DNA of 64,000 nucleotides from positions 36,988 to 100,987 of the forward strand of contig NZ_NIXO01000019.1 in assembly GCF_002204795.1 (NCBI RefSeq), given 5' to 3'. The position numbers and the translations under genes were made by a program. Numbering within the stretch: the first letter of the stretch is position 1; every line of letters begins with the position of its first letter. This document shows, piece after piece, positions 42,537 to 51,541 of this stretch. The notes beneath the pieces were generated by a model. That model was not told the DNA's origin. It searched no databases and saw nothing but the letters and a program-made list of their open reading frames with translations. This DNA comes from Pseudomonas sp. K2I15 (GTDB lineage Bacteria > Pseudomonadota > Gammaproteobacteria > Pseudomonadales > Pseudomonadaceae).

Positions 42537-42581
42537 CGCTCGGCTGCACCCAAACCCGCCCTAGAGGCGGGTTTTGTTTTT
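42511..42581 (+). terminator. attenuator: mutually exclusive hairpins and intrinsic terminator
   Basis: Four segments can be paired in the classic way. Segment 1 CCGCCA (42511-42516) pairs with segment 2 TGGCGG (42526-42531). Segment 2 GGCGGG (42527-42532) can instead pair with segment 3 CCCGCC (42555-42560). Segment 3 AAACCCGCC (42552-42560) pairs with segment 4 GGCGGGTTT (42566-42574), followed by T-G-TTTTT: an intrinsic terminator. A ribosome stalled on the Ile/Thr codons would cover segment 1, free 2:3 and prevent 3:4. The terminator ends 37 bases before the threonine dehydratase start. Confidence 0.75.
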
Positions 42582-42618
42582 CCGTCGCCAGGGCCCCGTA
42601 AACCCCCAGGAGACACCC

Positions 42619-43638
42619 ATGAGCACCCGCCCGGCGAGCCAGACCCAAGATTCGGGATTGCTTGAACACTACGTGAAGAAGATCCTCGCCGCCCCGGTCT
42701 ACGACCTGGCGGTGCGTACGCCGTTGCAGGCGGCGCCGGCGCTTTCGGCGTTGCTGGGCAATCAGGTCCTGCTCAAGCGTGAAGACCTGCAACCGACCTT
42801 TTCCTTCAAGATTCGCGGCGCCTACAACAAGTTGGTGCAACTCACCGACGCGCAAAAGGCCCGGGGCGTGATCACCGCGTCGGCCGGTAATCATGCCCAG
42901 GGCGTGGCATTGGCGGCGCGGGAATTGGGGATCAAGGCGACGATCGTCATGCCGTGCAGCACCCCCGAACTGAAGGTGCTCGGGGTGCGCTCCCGAGGCG
43001 GCGAGGCGGTGTTGCACGGGGCGAGCTTTCCGTTTGCCCTGGCCCATGCGTTGCAGTTGGCCGAGGCCACGGGCAGCACGTTTGTTTCGCCGTTCGACGA
43101 CCCGGATGTGATTGCCGGGCAGGGCACGGTGGCCATGGAGGTGTTACGCCAGCAACAAGGCCCGCTGGATGCGATCTTTGTACCGGTGGGCGGCGGCGGG
43201 TTGATCTCGGGTATCGCGGCCTATGTCAAATACCTGCGCCCTGAAGTGCGCATCATCGGCGTCGAGCCCGAAGGCTCCAGTTGCCTGTTGGCAGCCATGC
43301 GCGCAGGTAATCGGCTGGTGCTGCCGAGTGTCGACAGCTTTGCCGATGGCACCGCCGTCGCGCAGATCGGCGCCTATGGCTTTGAAATCTGTCGGCACCA
43401 CGTGGATGAGGTGATCACCGTCAGCAATGACGAACTGTGCAGCGCCATCAAGCTGATCTACGACGATACGCGGTCGATCACCGAGCCTTCAGGTGCACTG
43501 GCGGTAGCCGGCATCTGCAAGCATGTCGCGATGACCGGTATCGCGGGGCAAACATGGGTGGCGATCAACTCGGGGGCCAATATTAACTTCGATAGTTTGC
43601 GACATGTTGCAGAGCGAGTGGCGGCTCAGGCAGGTTAA
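42619..43638 (+). CDS. threonine dehydratase lacking the ACT regulatory domains (IlvA-like)
   Basis: A 339-residue PLP enzyme that deaminates threonine to 2-oxobutyrate, the first step to isoleucine. The N terminus (LEHYVKKILAAPVYDLAVRT) is that of biosynthetic IlvA, the PLP Lys is Lys64 in FSFKIRGAYN, and the glycine loop is VPVGGGGLISG. It stops after GANINFDSLRHVAERVAAQAG, where full-length IlvA (about 500 residues) continues into two ACT-like domains for isoleucine feedback. AT-rich non-coding DNA follows with no trace of the missing part in any frame, so this is not a recent frameshift. CAGGAG precedes the ATG by eight bases. An attenuator lies upstream. Confidence 0.9.
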   Translation: MSTRPASQTQDSGLLEHYVKKILAAPVYDLAVRTPLQAAPALSALLGNQVLLKREDLQPTFSFKIRGAYNKLVQLTDAQKARGVITASAGNHAQGVALAARELGIKATIVMPCSTPELKVLGVRSRGGEAVLHGASFPFALAHALQLAEATGSTFVSPFDDPDVIAGQGTVAMEVLRQQQGPLDAIFVPVGGGGLISGIAAYVKYLRPEVRIIGVEPEGSSCLLAAMRAGNRLVLPSVDSFADGTAVAQIGAYGFEICRHHVDEVITVSNDELCSAIKLIYDDTRSITEPSGALAVAGICKHVAMTGIAGQTWVAINSGANINFDSLRHVAERVAAQAG

Positions 43639-44142
43639 ACGTTTAATCTAACGAATGTTTAATTTGGTCAGGGACACTCGTTTGGATAGCTTTTTTTTAA
43701 TATGTAAAAAGTGCCATTCACGCACTTATAACGGTCAGTCTTTCAAATTGCATGATGCCAAACGGGGCTTGTTGCAGGATGCATGAGCCGGCGCAATGTT
43801 TTTTGTCCGAATACGCCGATTTGTCTGGGGCGCACCGGGCCGCGCCCGGCGGCATGTTTAATGCTTTATAAGATCTTGTTACAACTCTGAATGAGTCATA
43901 AATACAGCCACTGCCCCCTCGAACGGATGGGTTAATGGCGGTCTGCCACGTAACTTATATAAGTAGCGTTGCTGCTTATGAGGAAAGGATCCAACGCATC
44001 TCGAACGAGCCTAGTAGGCTGGGTGAGTAAAGTCGTCTTCCAGGGTTGGTAAGGCGCAAACGGCGAACGTTTAACCACGGCCGCCAGCAGTACGAATAGT
44101 CATAACAATCGATTGGCAATCTCATAAAAGGAGAGGTCGGCC
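43639..44142 (+). promoter_or_regulatory. 504-base gene-free region with promoter and structured leader of the DUF1652 gene
   Basis: No open frame with a ribosome site is visible. A promoter-like pair TTGTTA (43876-43881), 17 bases, TAAATA (43899-43904) would give a transcript with a leader of roughly 230 bases. Downstream come the perfect palindrome ACTTATATAAGT (43953-43964) and a segment able to fold: CCAAC (43992-43996) can pair with GTTGG (44045-44049), enclosing AGCCT-AGT-AGGCT. Several GGA motifs occur (GAGGAAAGGA and AAAAGGAGAGG at the start codon). The leader may be a cis-regulatory RNA or contain a small RNA. Confidence 0.45.
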
Positions 44143-44418
44143 ATGCTTTCGGATCTGGAACTACGCGGCATTATTGAAGGAAGTTTCCTGCCTAAGCGCT
44201 GTGAAGTCACCAAGGCGTCAGACGCCTCGCTGACGGTCAAGGTTTATCACGAGATCGACCATGACCGGGTCGACCTGGTGGTTACCGGCATTTGCGCCAA
44301 CAAGCTCGACAGCAGTCGGGCGATCTGCAACTTGATTACCGAGTTGCGCGAAGACCTCAAGCACACCCATACCCAAGCCCCGGCACTCAAGAGAGCCGGA
44401 GCACGTCCCTTCTATTAA
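44143..44418 (+). CDS. DUF1652 family protein
   Basis: A 91-residue protein of a family essentially confined to Pseudomonas. MLSDLELRGIIEGSFLPKRC, ASLTVKVYHEIDHDRVDLVV and SSRAICNLITELREDLKHT follow the family pattern exactly. A strong GGAGAGG site precedes the ATG. No signal peptide or membrane segment is present. Function is unknown; the unusually long upstream region suggests elaborate control. Confidence 0.92.
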   Translation: MLSDLELRGIIEGSFLPKRCEVTKASDASLTVKVYHEIDHDRVDLVVTGICANKLDSSRAICNLITELREDLKHTHTQAPALKRAGARPFY

Positions 44419-44813
44419 ACGGACGGCTGAGCTTCAGTCAGTGAAGACTTGCGGGCCTGGATAAACGCCAGGCCCAACGCCGTTTCCGTGATCACCGCCA
44501 GCAAAATCCCCGGGCCCGAGTGGCCGCTGATCCATTCGCTGATACCCAATATCGCCAGTACAAAACAGCCGGTCACAAAGCCTGTGGTCATGGCGTGTCG
44601 TGTGGCATCAGGTGGGGAATGGCGGGCGCGATAAAACATGATGCCGATGGCCAGGAACAGCGCGGCGTTGCGGCGAGCGACCAGGCCAGTGGCGCTGGAG
44701 TATTCGACACTCCACACCCACAGGAGCAGGTCGGGGCGCAACCCCCAAATCAGCGCAAGGGCAAAGCACAGCAGGGCGGTGAAGGTCGCGAGGGGACGGA
44801 AGTGCAATTTCAT
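44415..44813 (-). CDS. small four-helix membrane protein, unknown
   Basis: A 132-residue inner-membrane protein with four hydrophobic segments: near residues 9-33 (ATFTALLCFALALIWGL), 45-62 (AALFLAIGIMFY), 75-93 (GFVTGCFVLAILGISEW) and 100-117 (GILLAVITETALGLAF). The Arg-rich loop VARRNAALF between the first two is conserved in similar proteins. It may belong to the DUF4345-like group, but I cannot be sure. It overlaps the convergent DUF1652 gene by four bases. Confidence 0.78.
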   Translation of the reverse strand: MKLHFRPLATFTALLCFALALIWGLRPDLLLWVWSVEYSSATGLVARRNAALFLAIGIMFYRARHSPPDATRHAMTTGFVTGCFVLAILGISEWISGHSGPGILLAVITETALGLAFIQARKSSLTEAQPSV

Positions 44814-44854
44814 GGCGAATCCTTTCAGCCTTAACGAGTGCGCAAGGATACCTT

Positions 44855-44954
44855 TGTAGGCGCGAGCTTGCTCGCGAAGAACGCAAAGGCACCGCGTTTA
44901 TTCAGGATGCCAGCGTCATCGTTGATGACCTTCGCGAGCAAGCTTGCTCCTACA
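44855..44954. repeat. inverted pair of REP palindromes (TCGCGA type)
   Basis: TGTAGGCGCGAGCTTGCTCG (from 44855, continuing CGAAG) faces an inverted copy ending at 44954 (CTTCGCGAGCAAGCTTGCTC, then CTACA). The middle 50 bases carry no gene. Confidence 0.88.
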
Positions 44955-44969
44955 ACAAAGTGCATTGGG

Positions 44970-45227
44970 TCAATTCTGGAAGTCACACGCCTCGGACAGT
45001 TTGTGATAACTCACGTCTTCGACTTTCCCGGCCTTGTCCACGAACTTCATGTCGGCCTTGATGACCTTGCATTCATTGGTCGGCGTTTCGTTCATCGCAA
45101 GCACCTTGGCCACATTCAGTGGCATGCCGTAGTGATAGGGCACCACCGGCGTGGTGTCAGCCTGCGCCATCCCCGTTACAGCCGTCAGGGCAAGTGCAGC
45201 ACCGAGCATTAACGTACGCAGTTTCAT
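44970..45227 (-). CDS. secreted DUF2790 protein
   Basis: An 85-residue exported protein, typical of Pseudomonas, which often has many paralogues. The start at 45227 has GGAG seven bases upstream and gives the signal peptide MKLRTLMLGAALALTAVTGM, cleaved after AQA. The mature part has the DUF2790 pattern YGMPLNVAKVLAMNETPTNE, CKVIKADMKFVDKAG and YHKLSEACDFQN, with two Cys likely to form a disulfide. Some family members respond to metals; the role is unknown. Confidence 0.9.
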   Translation of the reverse strand: MKLRTLMLGAALALTAVTGMAQADTTPVVPYHYGMPLNVAKVLAMNETPTNECKVIKADMKFVDKAGKVEDVSYHKLSEACDFQN

Positions 45228-45408
45228 GGTGTTTCTCCGCAAGTCGTTCGCAGGCTCAACAAAGTGATGAGCCGCGGCCGCCCTGGGCAACGGCGAAGGC
45301 CGTGCGAGTGCGGTCGATCAAACTCTCGTCCCGGGGGATTAACCATGGATTAAGTGCGCCTTTACTGACAAAAGCTTCATCTTCAGCGCCGTCGTTATCT
45401 CGCCGCCA

Positions 45409-45440
45409 TTAACCGGAAAAGTCTGATACGAGCCGGTTAA
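45409..45440. promoter_or_regulatory. inverted repeat upstream of aqpZ
   Basis: TTAACCGG (45409-45416) and CCGGTTAA (45433-45440) are perfect complements with a 16-base spacer, about 65 bases ahead of the aqpZ start. A regulator site is the simplest reading. Confidence 0.4.
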
Positions 45441-45506
45441 CCCCTCTTGCTACCGTCGCCGCCGGGTCCATCAATCGGATGGCGTTTGCACTAGGTGGAG
45501 TTGAGT

Positions 45507-46211
45507 TTGCAAAAGAAAATCGCAGCAGAGTTTCTGGGAACGTTCTGGCTGACTTTCGGCGGCTGTGGCAGCGCGATACTGGCGGCGGCATTTCCGGAGT
45601 TGGGCATCGGCTTTGCCGGCGTCGCCCTGGCCTTTGGCTTGACGGTGCTGACCATGGCCTACGCGGTGGGCGGTATTTCCGGTGCGCACTTCAACCCGGC
45701 GGTGACCATTGGCCTGTGGGTGGGGCGCCGCGTACCGGGCGTTGATGTGGTGCCGTATATCATTGCCCAGGTGGCCGGCGCGATTGTCGCCGCCGCCGTG
45801 TTGGCGCTGATTGCCAGCGGCCGGCCGGGTTTTGAAATGGGTGCTTTCGCCGCCAATGGTTATGGCCCACTGAGCCCGGGGCAATACAGCCTGCTGGCTG
45901 CGTTGGTGGTTGAGGCGGTGGCGACGTTCTTTTTTGTGTTCATCATCATGCGCGTCACCGGCCCTGGCTCGGCTGCGGGGTTTGCGCCGATTGCGATTGG
46001 CCTGACGCTGACGTTGATCCACCTGGTGGCCATCCCTGTCACCAATACCTCGGTCAACCCGGCCCGTAGCACGGGGCCGGCGTTGTTTGCCGGGGGGGAG
46101 TACGTGATGCAACTGTGGTTGTTCTGGGTGGCGCCGATCGTCGGGGCTGCAGTGGGCGCCATCGTTGCCCGGGCAGTGACCTGCCCTAAAGCGTCCGCGC
46201 CTACCAACTGA
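45507..46211 (+). CDS. aqpZ: aquaporin Z water channel
   Basis: A 234-residue six-helix channel for water. Both NPA boxes are present ([12 protein letters not shown] and [11 protein letters not shown]), as is the selectivity-filter Arg after the second box and the opening [20 protein letters not shown] that aligns with E. coli AqpZ. No ATG lies near the start; a TTG at 45507 is chosen because GGTGGAG ends six bases before it and the protein then begins QKKIAAEF like its homologues. TTG at 45501 or GTG at 45495 are alternatives. Its 3' end overlaps the convergent autotransporter gene by 11 bases. Confidence 0.92.
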   Translation: MQKKIAAEFLGTFWLTFGGCGSAILAAAFPELGIGFAGVALAFGLTVLTMAYAVGGISGAHFNPAVTIGLWVGRRVPGVDVVPYIIAQVAGAIVAAAVLALIASGRPGFEMGAFAANGYGPLSPGQYSLLAALVVEAVATFFFVFIIMRVTGPGSAAGFAPIAIGLTLTLIHLVAIPVTNTSVNPARSTGPALFAGGEYVMQLWLFWVAPIVGAAVGAIVARAVTCPKASAPTN

Positions 46212-48804
46212 CCCGCACCCCGGCATTGCCACTGAAACCTTCAAAGGCATTGCTGTCCAGTTGGGTGTTGTAGTCCGCCGCCAGGTACACGCTGACGGTG
46301 GACGACAGCTTGGCGACAACCCCAACGCCCAGGTCGGCGGTGGATGACTTGTGATCGGTTTTAATCCGGTCGACATCCGCGTAGGTCACCGTGTCGCTGC
46401 CGCCGAACGTGCGCCATGCGTTGGCCCGCACATACGGCTCGATGGGCGTGTTCTGCACCAGGTAACGGCCCTTGAAACGAGCGCCCAGGCGGCCGGACCA
46501 GTAGTCCTGAGAGTCGAATGAGACCTTGGAGATGCCGTCGTTCTGGCTGTCCATGTCAATGTGTTGGTTGATCACCTGCACCTGGGGTTCCACCACCCAA
46601 TTATCGGACACGTCTATGGGATAACCGGCCTCCGCTGACAACGCCAGTGCGTGGCCCTTGTTGTCGATTTTCACGTCACGCTCGGATTTGCTTTCGCCGT
46701 CGAAGCGCGTGCCCATGGCCACCAGGTCCACGTACCAGCCTTTGGGGTCAGTAAGGGTCCAGTAGGCGCCGAAGTTGTCGCCGTCGAGTTTCACCTGCCC
46801 GGAGCGTGTGTCCTCAAACCCCATGGCAAAGCCTTTGATGTCACCTTGCAGGCGGCTTTGGCCGATGAACAGGCCAAAGCGTTGAGTCTGCCCGCCGCTG
46901 GTCTCGGCGGCGTAGAGGTCGTGGCCCACCTGATAACCTTTGATGGAACCGTCGAAACTCGGCGACACCGTGCCCGACCAGCTCTTGTTGAAGTCGCTGC
47001 CATAGGCGCGGCCCCAACCTGCCGGCACGGAGCCGGTTTCACTCAGCAGGCTTTGTTCGCCCTGGCGGTCATGGAAGGTGCCCAGGGCTTGCAGCGTCAT
47101 CAACTGCGCGGCCGGTACGACGACCGAGTACACCGGCACTTCCAGTCGATACAACGGAATCGGCTCGGCACCGGCGATGGCAGTTGGCAACACCGGGTTG
47201 CTCGCCGCCGACTCCGGCGAGTTTGCGGCCGCTACCTGGCTGGGCGGTGGAGCAGGGGCCTCGACCGGTGCGACGGGCTGTGAAGTGGGTGGCTCCACGG
47301 GCGGTTCATCCGGCGCCACTACCGGAGGCACCGGCGGGATCGGTGGTACCGGCACCACCACTGGCGGCGTCGGTGGAACAGGTGGAACCGCCGGCGGTTG
47401 CACGGCGACCACCGAGGAACGCAAATACCAGTTGTTTTCCGTGCCGGCGGTGACACCCCCCTTGAACAGCAGATACTCATAGGCCCCGGCAGACACCGAG
47501 CCTTTCAGGGCAAAGGCGTCCGTGCTACTGACGGCACCGTTGAGTGCCTGCACCACCTCTATCCCGTTATTTTGCGTGAACCCGCCCGCGCCGCCGAGGT
47601 TGCTTACGGATAGTTGGGTATGGCCGCTGATGGTCCCGTCGGAAACCACTAGCTTGTCGCTGGCGGAGCTGTCGTCACCCAGCACAGACTGCAGCCACAG
47701 CTGGCCATTGTTGCCGACGTAGTTGCCATACACCATGAGCGCATCGGAGGCGCTGTTGCTGCCGGTGGTCATGTCGATGGTGCCGGCGTTGTTGAGGGTC
47801 GCCAACTGGCCTGCGGTGTAGGGGCGGATGCTGCCCTGGATCACGCCCAGGGAGCTGCTGCCATCGATGTTGAACGTACCGGTGCTGCTGGCGCTGTCGC
47901 CGAGGAAAAAGTCCCCGGCCAGGTCGAAGTGCGAATTGTTATTGAGGTTGACCGTCTCCCACCCGATATAGCGCGCGGCGGTGCTGGAGGTGGTGTTGTC
48001 GAAGGTCAGTTGATCGGTACCCAGGCCGCCGTCAATCGAGGGCGCGCTGCTGAGCAGGGTTTCATTGAGGCCACTGAGCAGTGCGGTGTCATTGCCATCG
48101 CCCATCAGTACGGCGGACTTGATCTGGCCGCCATTGGTCCAGTTGAAGGTGTCATTGCCGACACTGGCGCGAATCTCGCCATCGATCACACCGCCACTGA
48201 CGCTGATGCTGTCATCGCCACCACTGGTGCTGATATTGCCGCCGATAGTGCCGCCGGAGACGGTGATTCGGTCAATGCCAAAACCGGTCACCAGGTTGCC
48301 GAGGATCGCTCCACCGGACATGTCATAGAGGTTGTTGTCGAGCTTCATGTCGACCCGGCCGATGGTGCCACCGGTTTGCTGCGCCACGTCGCCGTCCTCG
48401 AACGCCCCGACGATGGTGCCGCCACTCATGAAGAAGGTGTCGCGGCCATCGCCCTGGGCGAGGGATTGAATCTGCCCGCCGCTCATCACGAAGTCGTCGA
48501 TGCCGGCGCCTTGTTGGACCGCGCCGGTAATCAGGCCTGAGCGGATTTGCACCGCGTCCTGGCCGGCGCCAAAGGTTACGCCGCCATTGATGGTGCCAGT
48601 GCCACCTGCGGGCAAAATCAGGGTGTTGTTGCCCAGCAGGTCGGTGAGGCCCGTGTTGCTACCACTGTCACAGGTGTAGGTGTCGTTGCCCGGGCCCGGG
48701 GTGAGCACGCAAGCTGCCTGGGCGTGTTGGGAGGGCAGGTAATGCAGTGAGAGGATGCCGACAGCTAAAACGGCGCGTTTGCGAAAGGTCCGTTTATTGC
48801 CCAT
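46201..48804 (-). CDS. autotransporter (type Va) with beta-helix passenger
   Basis: An 867-residue secreted protein. A signal peptide covers residues 1-30 (cut before ACVLTPG). The passenger, residues about 31-465, has at least eight imperfect 20-24-residue repeats built on (M/V)SGG(x)I...G.G.D (for example [20 protein letters not shown] and [20 protein letters not shown]), as expected for a right-handed beta-helix. A Pro/Val-rich linker follows (about 468-525). The C-terminal 270 residues are an autotransporter beta-barrel, beginning [16 protein letters not shown] and ending NAGVRVSW with the aromatic last residue. No protease motif is visible; adhesion or surface display is likely. Confidence 0.92.
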   Translation of the reverse strand: MGNKRTFRKRAVLAVGILSLHYLPSQHAQAACVLTPGPGNDTYTCDSGSNTGLTDLLGNNTLILPAGGTGTINGGVTFGAGQDAVQIRSGLITGAVQQGAGIDDFVMSGGQIQSLAQGDGRDTFFMSGGTIVGAFEDGDVAQQTGGTIGRVDMKLDNNLYDMSGGAILGNLVTGFGIDRITVSGGTIGGNISTSGGDDSISVSGGVIDGEIRASVGNDTFNWTNGGQIKSAVLMGDGNDTALLSGLNETLLSSAPSIDGGLGTDQLTFDNTTSSTAARYIGWETVNLNNNSHFDLAGDFFLGDSASSTGTFNIDGSSSLGVIQGSIRPYTAGQLATLNNAGTIDMTTGSNSASDALMVYGNYVGNNGQLWLQSVLGDDSSASDKLVVSDGTISGHTQLSVSNLGGAGGFTQNNGIEVVQALNGAVSSTDAFALKGSVSAGAYEYLLFKGGVTAGTENNWYLRSSVVAVQPPAVPPVPPTPPVVVPVPPIPPVPPVVAPDEPPVEPPTSQPVAPVEAPAPPPSQVAAANSPESAASNPVLPTAIAGAEPIPLYRLEVPVYSVVVPAAQLMTLQALGTFHDRQGEQSLLSETGSVPAGWGRAYGSDFNKSWSGTVSPSFDGSIKGYQVGHDLYAAETSGGQTQRFGLFIGQSRLQGDIKGFAMGFEDTRSGQVKLDGDNFGAYWTLTDPKGWYVDLVAMGTRFDGESKSERDVKIDNKGHALALSAEAGYPIDVSDNWVVEPQVQVINQHIDMDSQNDGISKVSFDSQDYWSGRLGARFKGRYLVQNTPIEPYVRANAWRTFGGSDTVTYADVDRIKTDHKSSTADLGVGVVAKLSSTVSVYLAADYNTQLDSNAFEGFSGNAGVRVSW

Positions 48805-48960
48805 GGATCGGTCCTGCTTTTGTTATAAAAAACCGTACGTGCTTTTGGGTCTAGTACAGTTTTGTACACAATGCAGGGGTTTCGGACAGGTGACCGCAAG
48901 GCTGGAGGCCACGTACTACGCGGCCTCCATGCTGGCACATTGGTTTTTATGAGGTGTTCG

Positions 48961-49899
48961 TCAGTCCAGCTGATGACGATAAGGCAAGTCCGGACCCGTC
49001 TTGCTGCAGGTCAATGCAGCTGCACGAATGGCGAACACCAGCATGCTGCTGATCTGCTCGCGGGACAGCTGTTGCAGGCCCTCGACCGAGTCCAGTTGCT
49101 GCTCGGTCAGCCAGGTGATCAACGCGGCCTGGAACGTATCGCCGGCACCGACGGTATCTGCCATGACGACTTTGACCGCCGGCGCCGACCAGGTGCCGTG
49201 CTGACGGCTGAACACCGTCGCGCCATCGCCGCCACGGGTCAGGAACACCAGTTGGCAACGGTGCTGCAACCAGCCTTGCAGGACGCTTTCCGGCGTTTGG
49301 CCGGGGTACAGCAGGTGCAGGTCCTCATCGCTGACCTTGATCAGGTCGGCATGCTTGACCAGCTCGGCCACGCGGGCGCGCCACAGCTCGATGTTCGGCT
49401 CCGGGTTCAGGCGTACGTTGGGGTCCAGGCTGATCAGGCGCTTGCCGCTTTCCCGGCGGACCAGGGCCAGCAAGGTGTCGGCAATCGGCTGCACCACCAG
49501 TGAGAACGATCCGATGTGCACGCCACGCACGTCGTCGGCCAATGCTGGCAGGTGTTCAAGCTGCAACTGGCGGTCGGCGCAACCTTCACCGCGAAAGCTG
49601 TATTGCGGTGAGCCATTGGCACCCACGGCCACCATCGCCAGGGTGGTGGGTGCGGCGAATTCCAGCAGGAAATCCTCGCGCACGCCTTCATCCTTGAGCA
49701 CCTGCAACAGGCGCCGGCCCAGATAGTCGTCGGAGATCCCGGCGAAAAAGCCCGCATCGATTCCCAGGCGACGCAAACCTACCGCGACGTTAAACGGCGA
49801 GCCACCGGCAATCGCCTTGTAATTGACCCTGGATGCCTTGCCGCTGGCATCGTCCTCGCTGAAAAAATCAAACAGCGCTTCGCCACATACCAAATACAT
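48961..49899 (-). CDS. mtlZ: fructokinase of the mannitol operon (PfkB family)
   Basis: A 312-residue sugar kinase that phosphorylates the fructose made from mannitol. The family signatures are GGSPFNVAVGLRRLGIDAGF near the N terminus and DTVGAGDTFQAALITWL near the C terminus, with the catalytic Asp in GAGD. It is the last gene of the mtl operon, 12 bases after mtlY, matching the described P. fluorescens order mtlEFGKDYZ. Confidence 0.93.
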   Translation of the reverse strand: MYLVCGEALFDFFSEDDASGKASRVNYKAIAGGSPFNVAVGLRRLGIDAGFFAGISDDYLGRRLLQVLKDEGVREDFLLEFAAPTTLAMVAVGANGSPQYSFRGEGCADRQLQLEHLPALADDVRGVHIGSFSLVVQPIADTLLALVRRESGKRLISLDPNVRLNPEPNIELWRARVAELVKHADLIKVSDEDLHLLYPGQTPESVLQGWLQHRCQLVFLTRGGDGATVFSRQHGTWSAPAVKVVMADTVGAGDTFQAALITWLTEQQLDSVEGLQQLSREQISSMLVFAIRAAALTCSKTGPDLPYRHQLD

Positions 49900-49911
49900 A
49901 TTCGTTCGCTC

Positions 49912-51393
49912 TTAAAGGGATGCCACGTGCTGTTGATAACGCTCATAAGCCTGCTGGTAGGCGCTGACGCTGCCGGCATCCGGCACAGTGCGGCTGCCCG
50001 CGTCGACGCTGACGCAACGCTGGCACAGCTGCGCCAGGCTCTCACCGGACTGGCACCACGCTGCCTGGATCGCCGCGCCCAGGGCAGCGGCTTCGCTTTG
50101 TTCGGTGCAGATCACTTCGGTGTTCATGATATCGGCAACCATCTGCCGCCACACCGGGCTTTTCGAGCCGCCGCCAATCAGCCGGATGCTCTGGCTTTGC
50201 AGGCCGGTCTGGCGCAACAGGTCCAGGCCGTAGCGCAGGCCAAAGGTGGTGCCTTCGACCACCGCGCGGCACAGGTTGGCGCGGGTCAGGTTGGTCATGG
50301 TCAAACCATGCAGGCTGCCGGTGGCGTTGGGCAGGGCGGGCACCCGTTCGCCGTTGAGGAACGGCAGCATGCTCACGCCGTCGGCGCCAATCGGCGCCTG
50401 ATCCACCAGCGCGTTGAAGGCCGCAAGGTCAAGGTCGAACAGCTCGCGGATAACCCCGGTGGCGTTGGTCAGGTTCATGGTGCAGATCAACGGCAGCCAG
50501 CCGCCGCTGGAGGAGCAGAACGTCGCTACCGACGCCTGCGGGCTGACGTTGGCCTGATCGGCAAAGGCATACACGGTGCCGGATGAACCGAGGCTCATGG
50601 TGATCACGCCGGGGGCGATATTGCCGGTGCCGATGGCGCCCATCATGTTGTCGCCGCCGCCACTGGAAACCCGCGCATTCGGGTTGATGCCCAGGCGCTC
50701 GGCGATGGCCGGCAGGATGGTGCCCACTGGCTGATTGGCCTCGATCAACTCGGGCAGCGCGGCTTCCAGGCGCCCTTCGGGGTCGATGTGGCGCAACAGC
50801 GCCAGGTCCCATTCCCGAGTGCGTACGTTGAAATAACCGGTGCCTGAGGCATCGCCGTATTCAGCGCAGGCGCGCCCGGTGAGCCAGTAGTTGAGGTAGT
50901 CGTGGGGCAGCAGGATATGGGCGATGCGCGCGAAAATCTGCGGGTGCTGTTCGCGGGTCCACAGCAACTTGGACACGGTGTAACCCGGAGCGATGGCCAC
51001 GCCGAGGCGTTCCAGGGAGCCGCTTTCGCCGCCGAGGTGCTGCAGCAGGCGATCGTTTTCCGGCGCGGTTTCGGTGTCGCACCACAGCTTGGCGGGGCGC
51101 AGCACCTGGCCTTGGTCATCGAGCAGTACCAGGCCGTGCTGCTGGCCGGAAACGCCGATGGCGAGGATGTCCTGGCCGTCCACGCCGGCCTGTTGCAAGG
51201 CGCGGTGGGTGGCTTCGGTAAAGGCGTCCAGCCACTCCTGGGTGTGCTGTTCGCGGCGCCCGTTGGCGCCGCTGATCAGCGTGTGGCTGGCAGCGCCCAG
51301 GCCCAGGACTTTGCCGCTGGTGGCGTCCAGCACGATGGCCTTGGTGCCCTGGGTGCCGCAGTCGATGCCGAGGTAGAGGTTTTGCTGGGTCAT
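49912..51393 (-). CDS. mtlY: xylulokinase of the mannitol/arabitol operon (FGGY family)
   Basis: A 493-residue kinase for D-xylulose produced from D-arabitol. YLGIDCGTQGTKAIVLDATS is the ATP phosphate loop, VSGQQHGLVLLDDQGQVLRP the sugar-binding block, and IRLIGGGSKSPVWRQMVADI with ALGAAIQAAW the FGGY signature 2 region. Length is normal. A REP pair separates it from mtlD upstream, but the direction and order indicate one operon. Confidence 0.93.
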   Translation of the reverse strand: MTQQNLYLGIDCGTQGTKAIVLDATSGKVLGLGAASHTLISGANGRREQHTQEWLDAFTEATHRALQQAGVDGQDILAIGVSGQQHGLVLLDDQGQVLRPAKLWCDTETAPENDRLLQHLGGESGSLERLGVAIAPGYTVSKLLWTREQHPQIFARIAHILLPHDYLNYWLTGRACAEYGDASGTGYFNVRTREWDLALLRHIDPEGRLEAALPELIEANQPVGTILPAIAERLGINPNARVSSGGGDNMMGAIGTGNIAPGVITMSLGSSGTVYAFADQANVSPQASVATFCSSSGGWLPLICTMNLTNATGVIRELFDLDLAAFNALVDQAPIGADGVSMLPFLNGERVPALPNATGSLHGLTMTNLTRANLCRAVVEGTTFGLRYGLDLLRQTGLQSQSIRLIGGGSKSPVWRQMVADIMNTEVICTEQSEAAALGAAIQAAWCQSGESLAQLCQRCVSVDAGSRTVPDAGSVSAYQQAYERYQQHVASL

Positions 51394-51436
51394 GGTAGGT
51401 CGCTCAGCATTTTTTGTGGAGGGAGAACTCGGTCAG

Positions 51437-51525
51437 TGTGGGAGCGGGCTTGCTCGCAAAAGCGGTGTATCAGTCACTTAATTACTGGCTGATCGACCGC
51501 TTTCGCGAGCAAGCCCGCTCCCACA
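51437..51525. repeat. REP pair between mtlD and mtlY
   Basis: TGTGGGAGCGGGCTTGCTCG (from 51437) faces its inverted copy ending at 51525 (CGCGAGCAAGCCCGCTCCCA, then CA). The spacer contains the further inverted match AGCGG/CCGCT. It lies inside the mtl operon. Confidence 0.92.
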
Positions 51526-51541
51526 TTTTGATTGGGTTCCG

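Noticed and set aside
43639..43760. Possible remnant of the missing ACT domains behind the truncated threonine dehydratase
   Set aside because: The sequence after the stop is AT-rich and all frames are closed quickly, with no IlvA regulatory motifs, so a recent frameshift is not supported.
48854..48869. GTACAGTTTTGTAC motif upstream of the autotransporter as a lux-type box
   Set aside because: It is too short and imperfect for a LuxR box, and no quorum-sensing gene is nearby; it may simply be part of the promoter.
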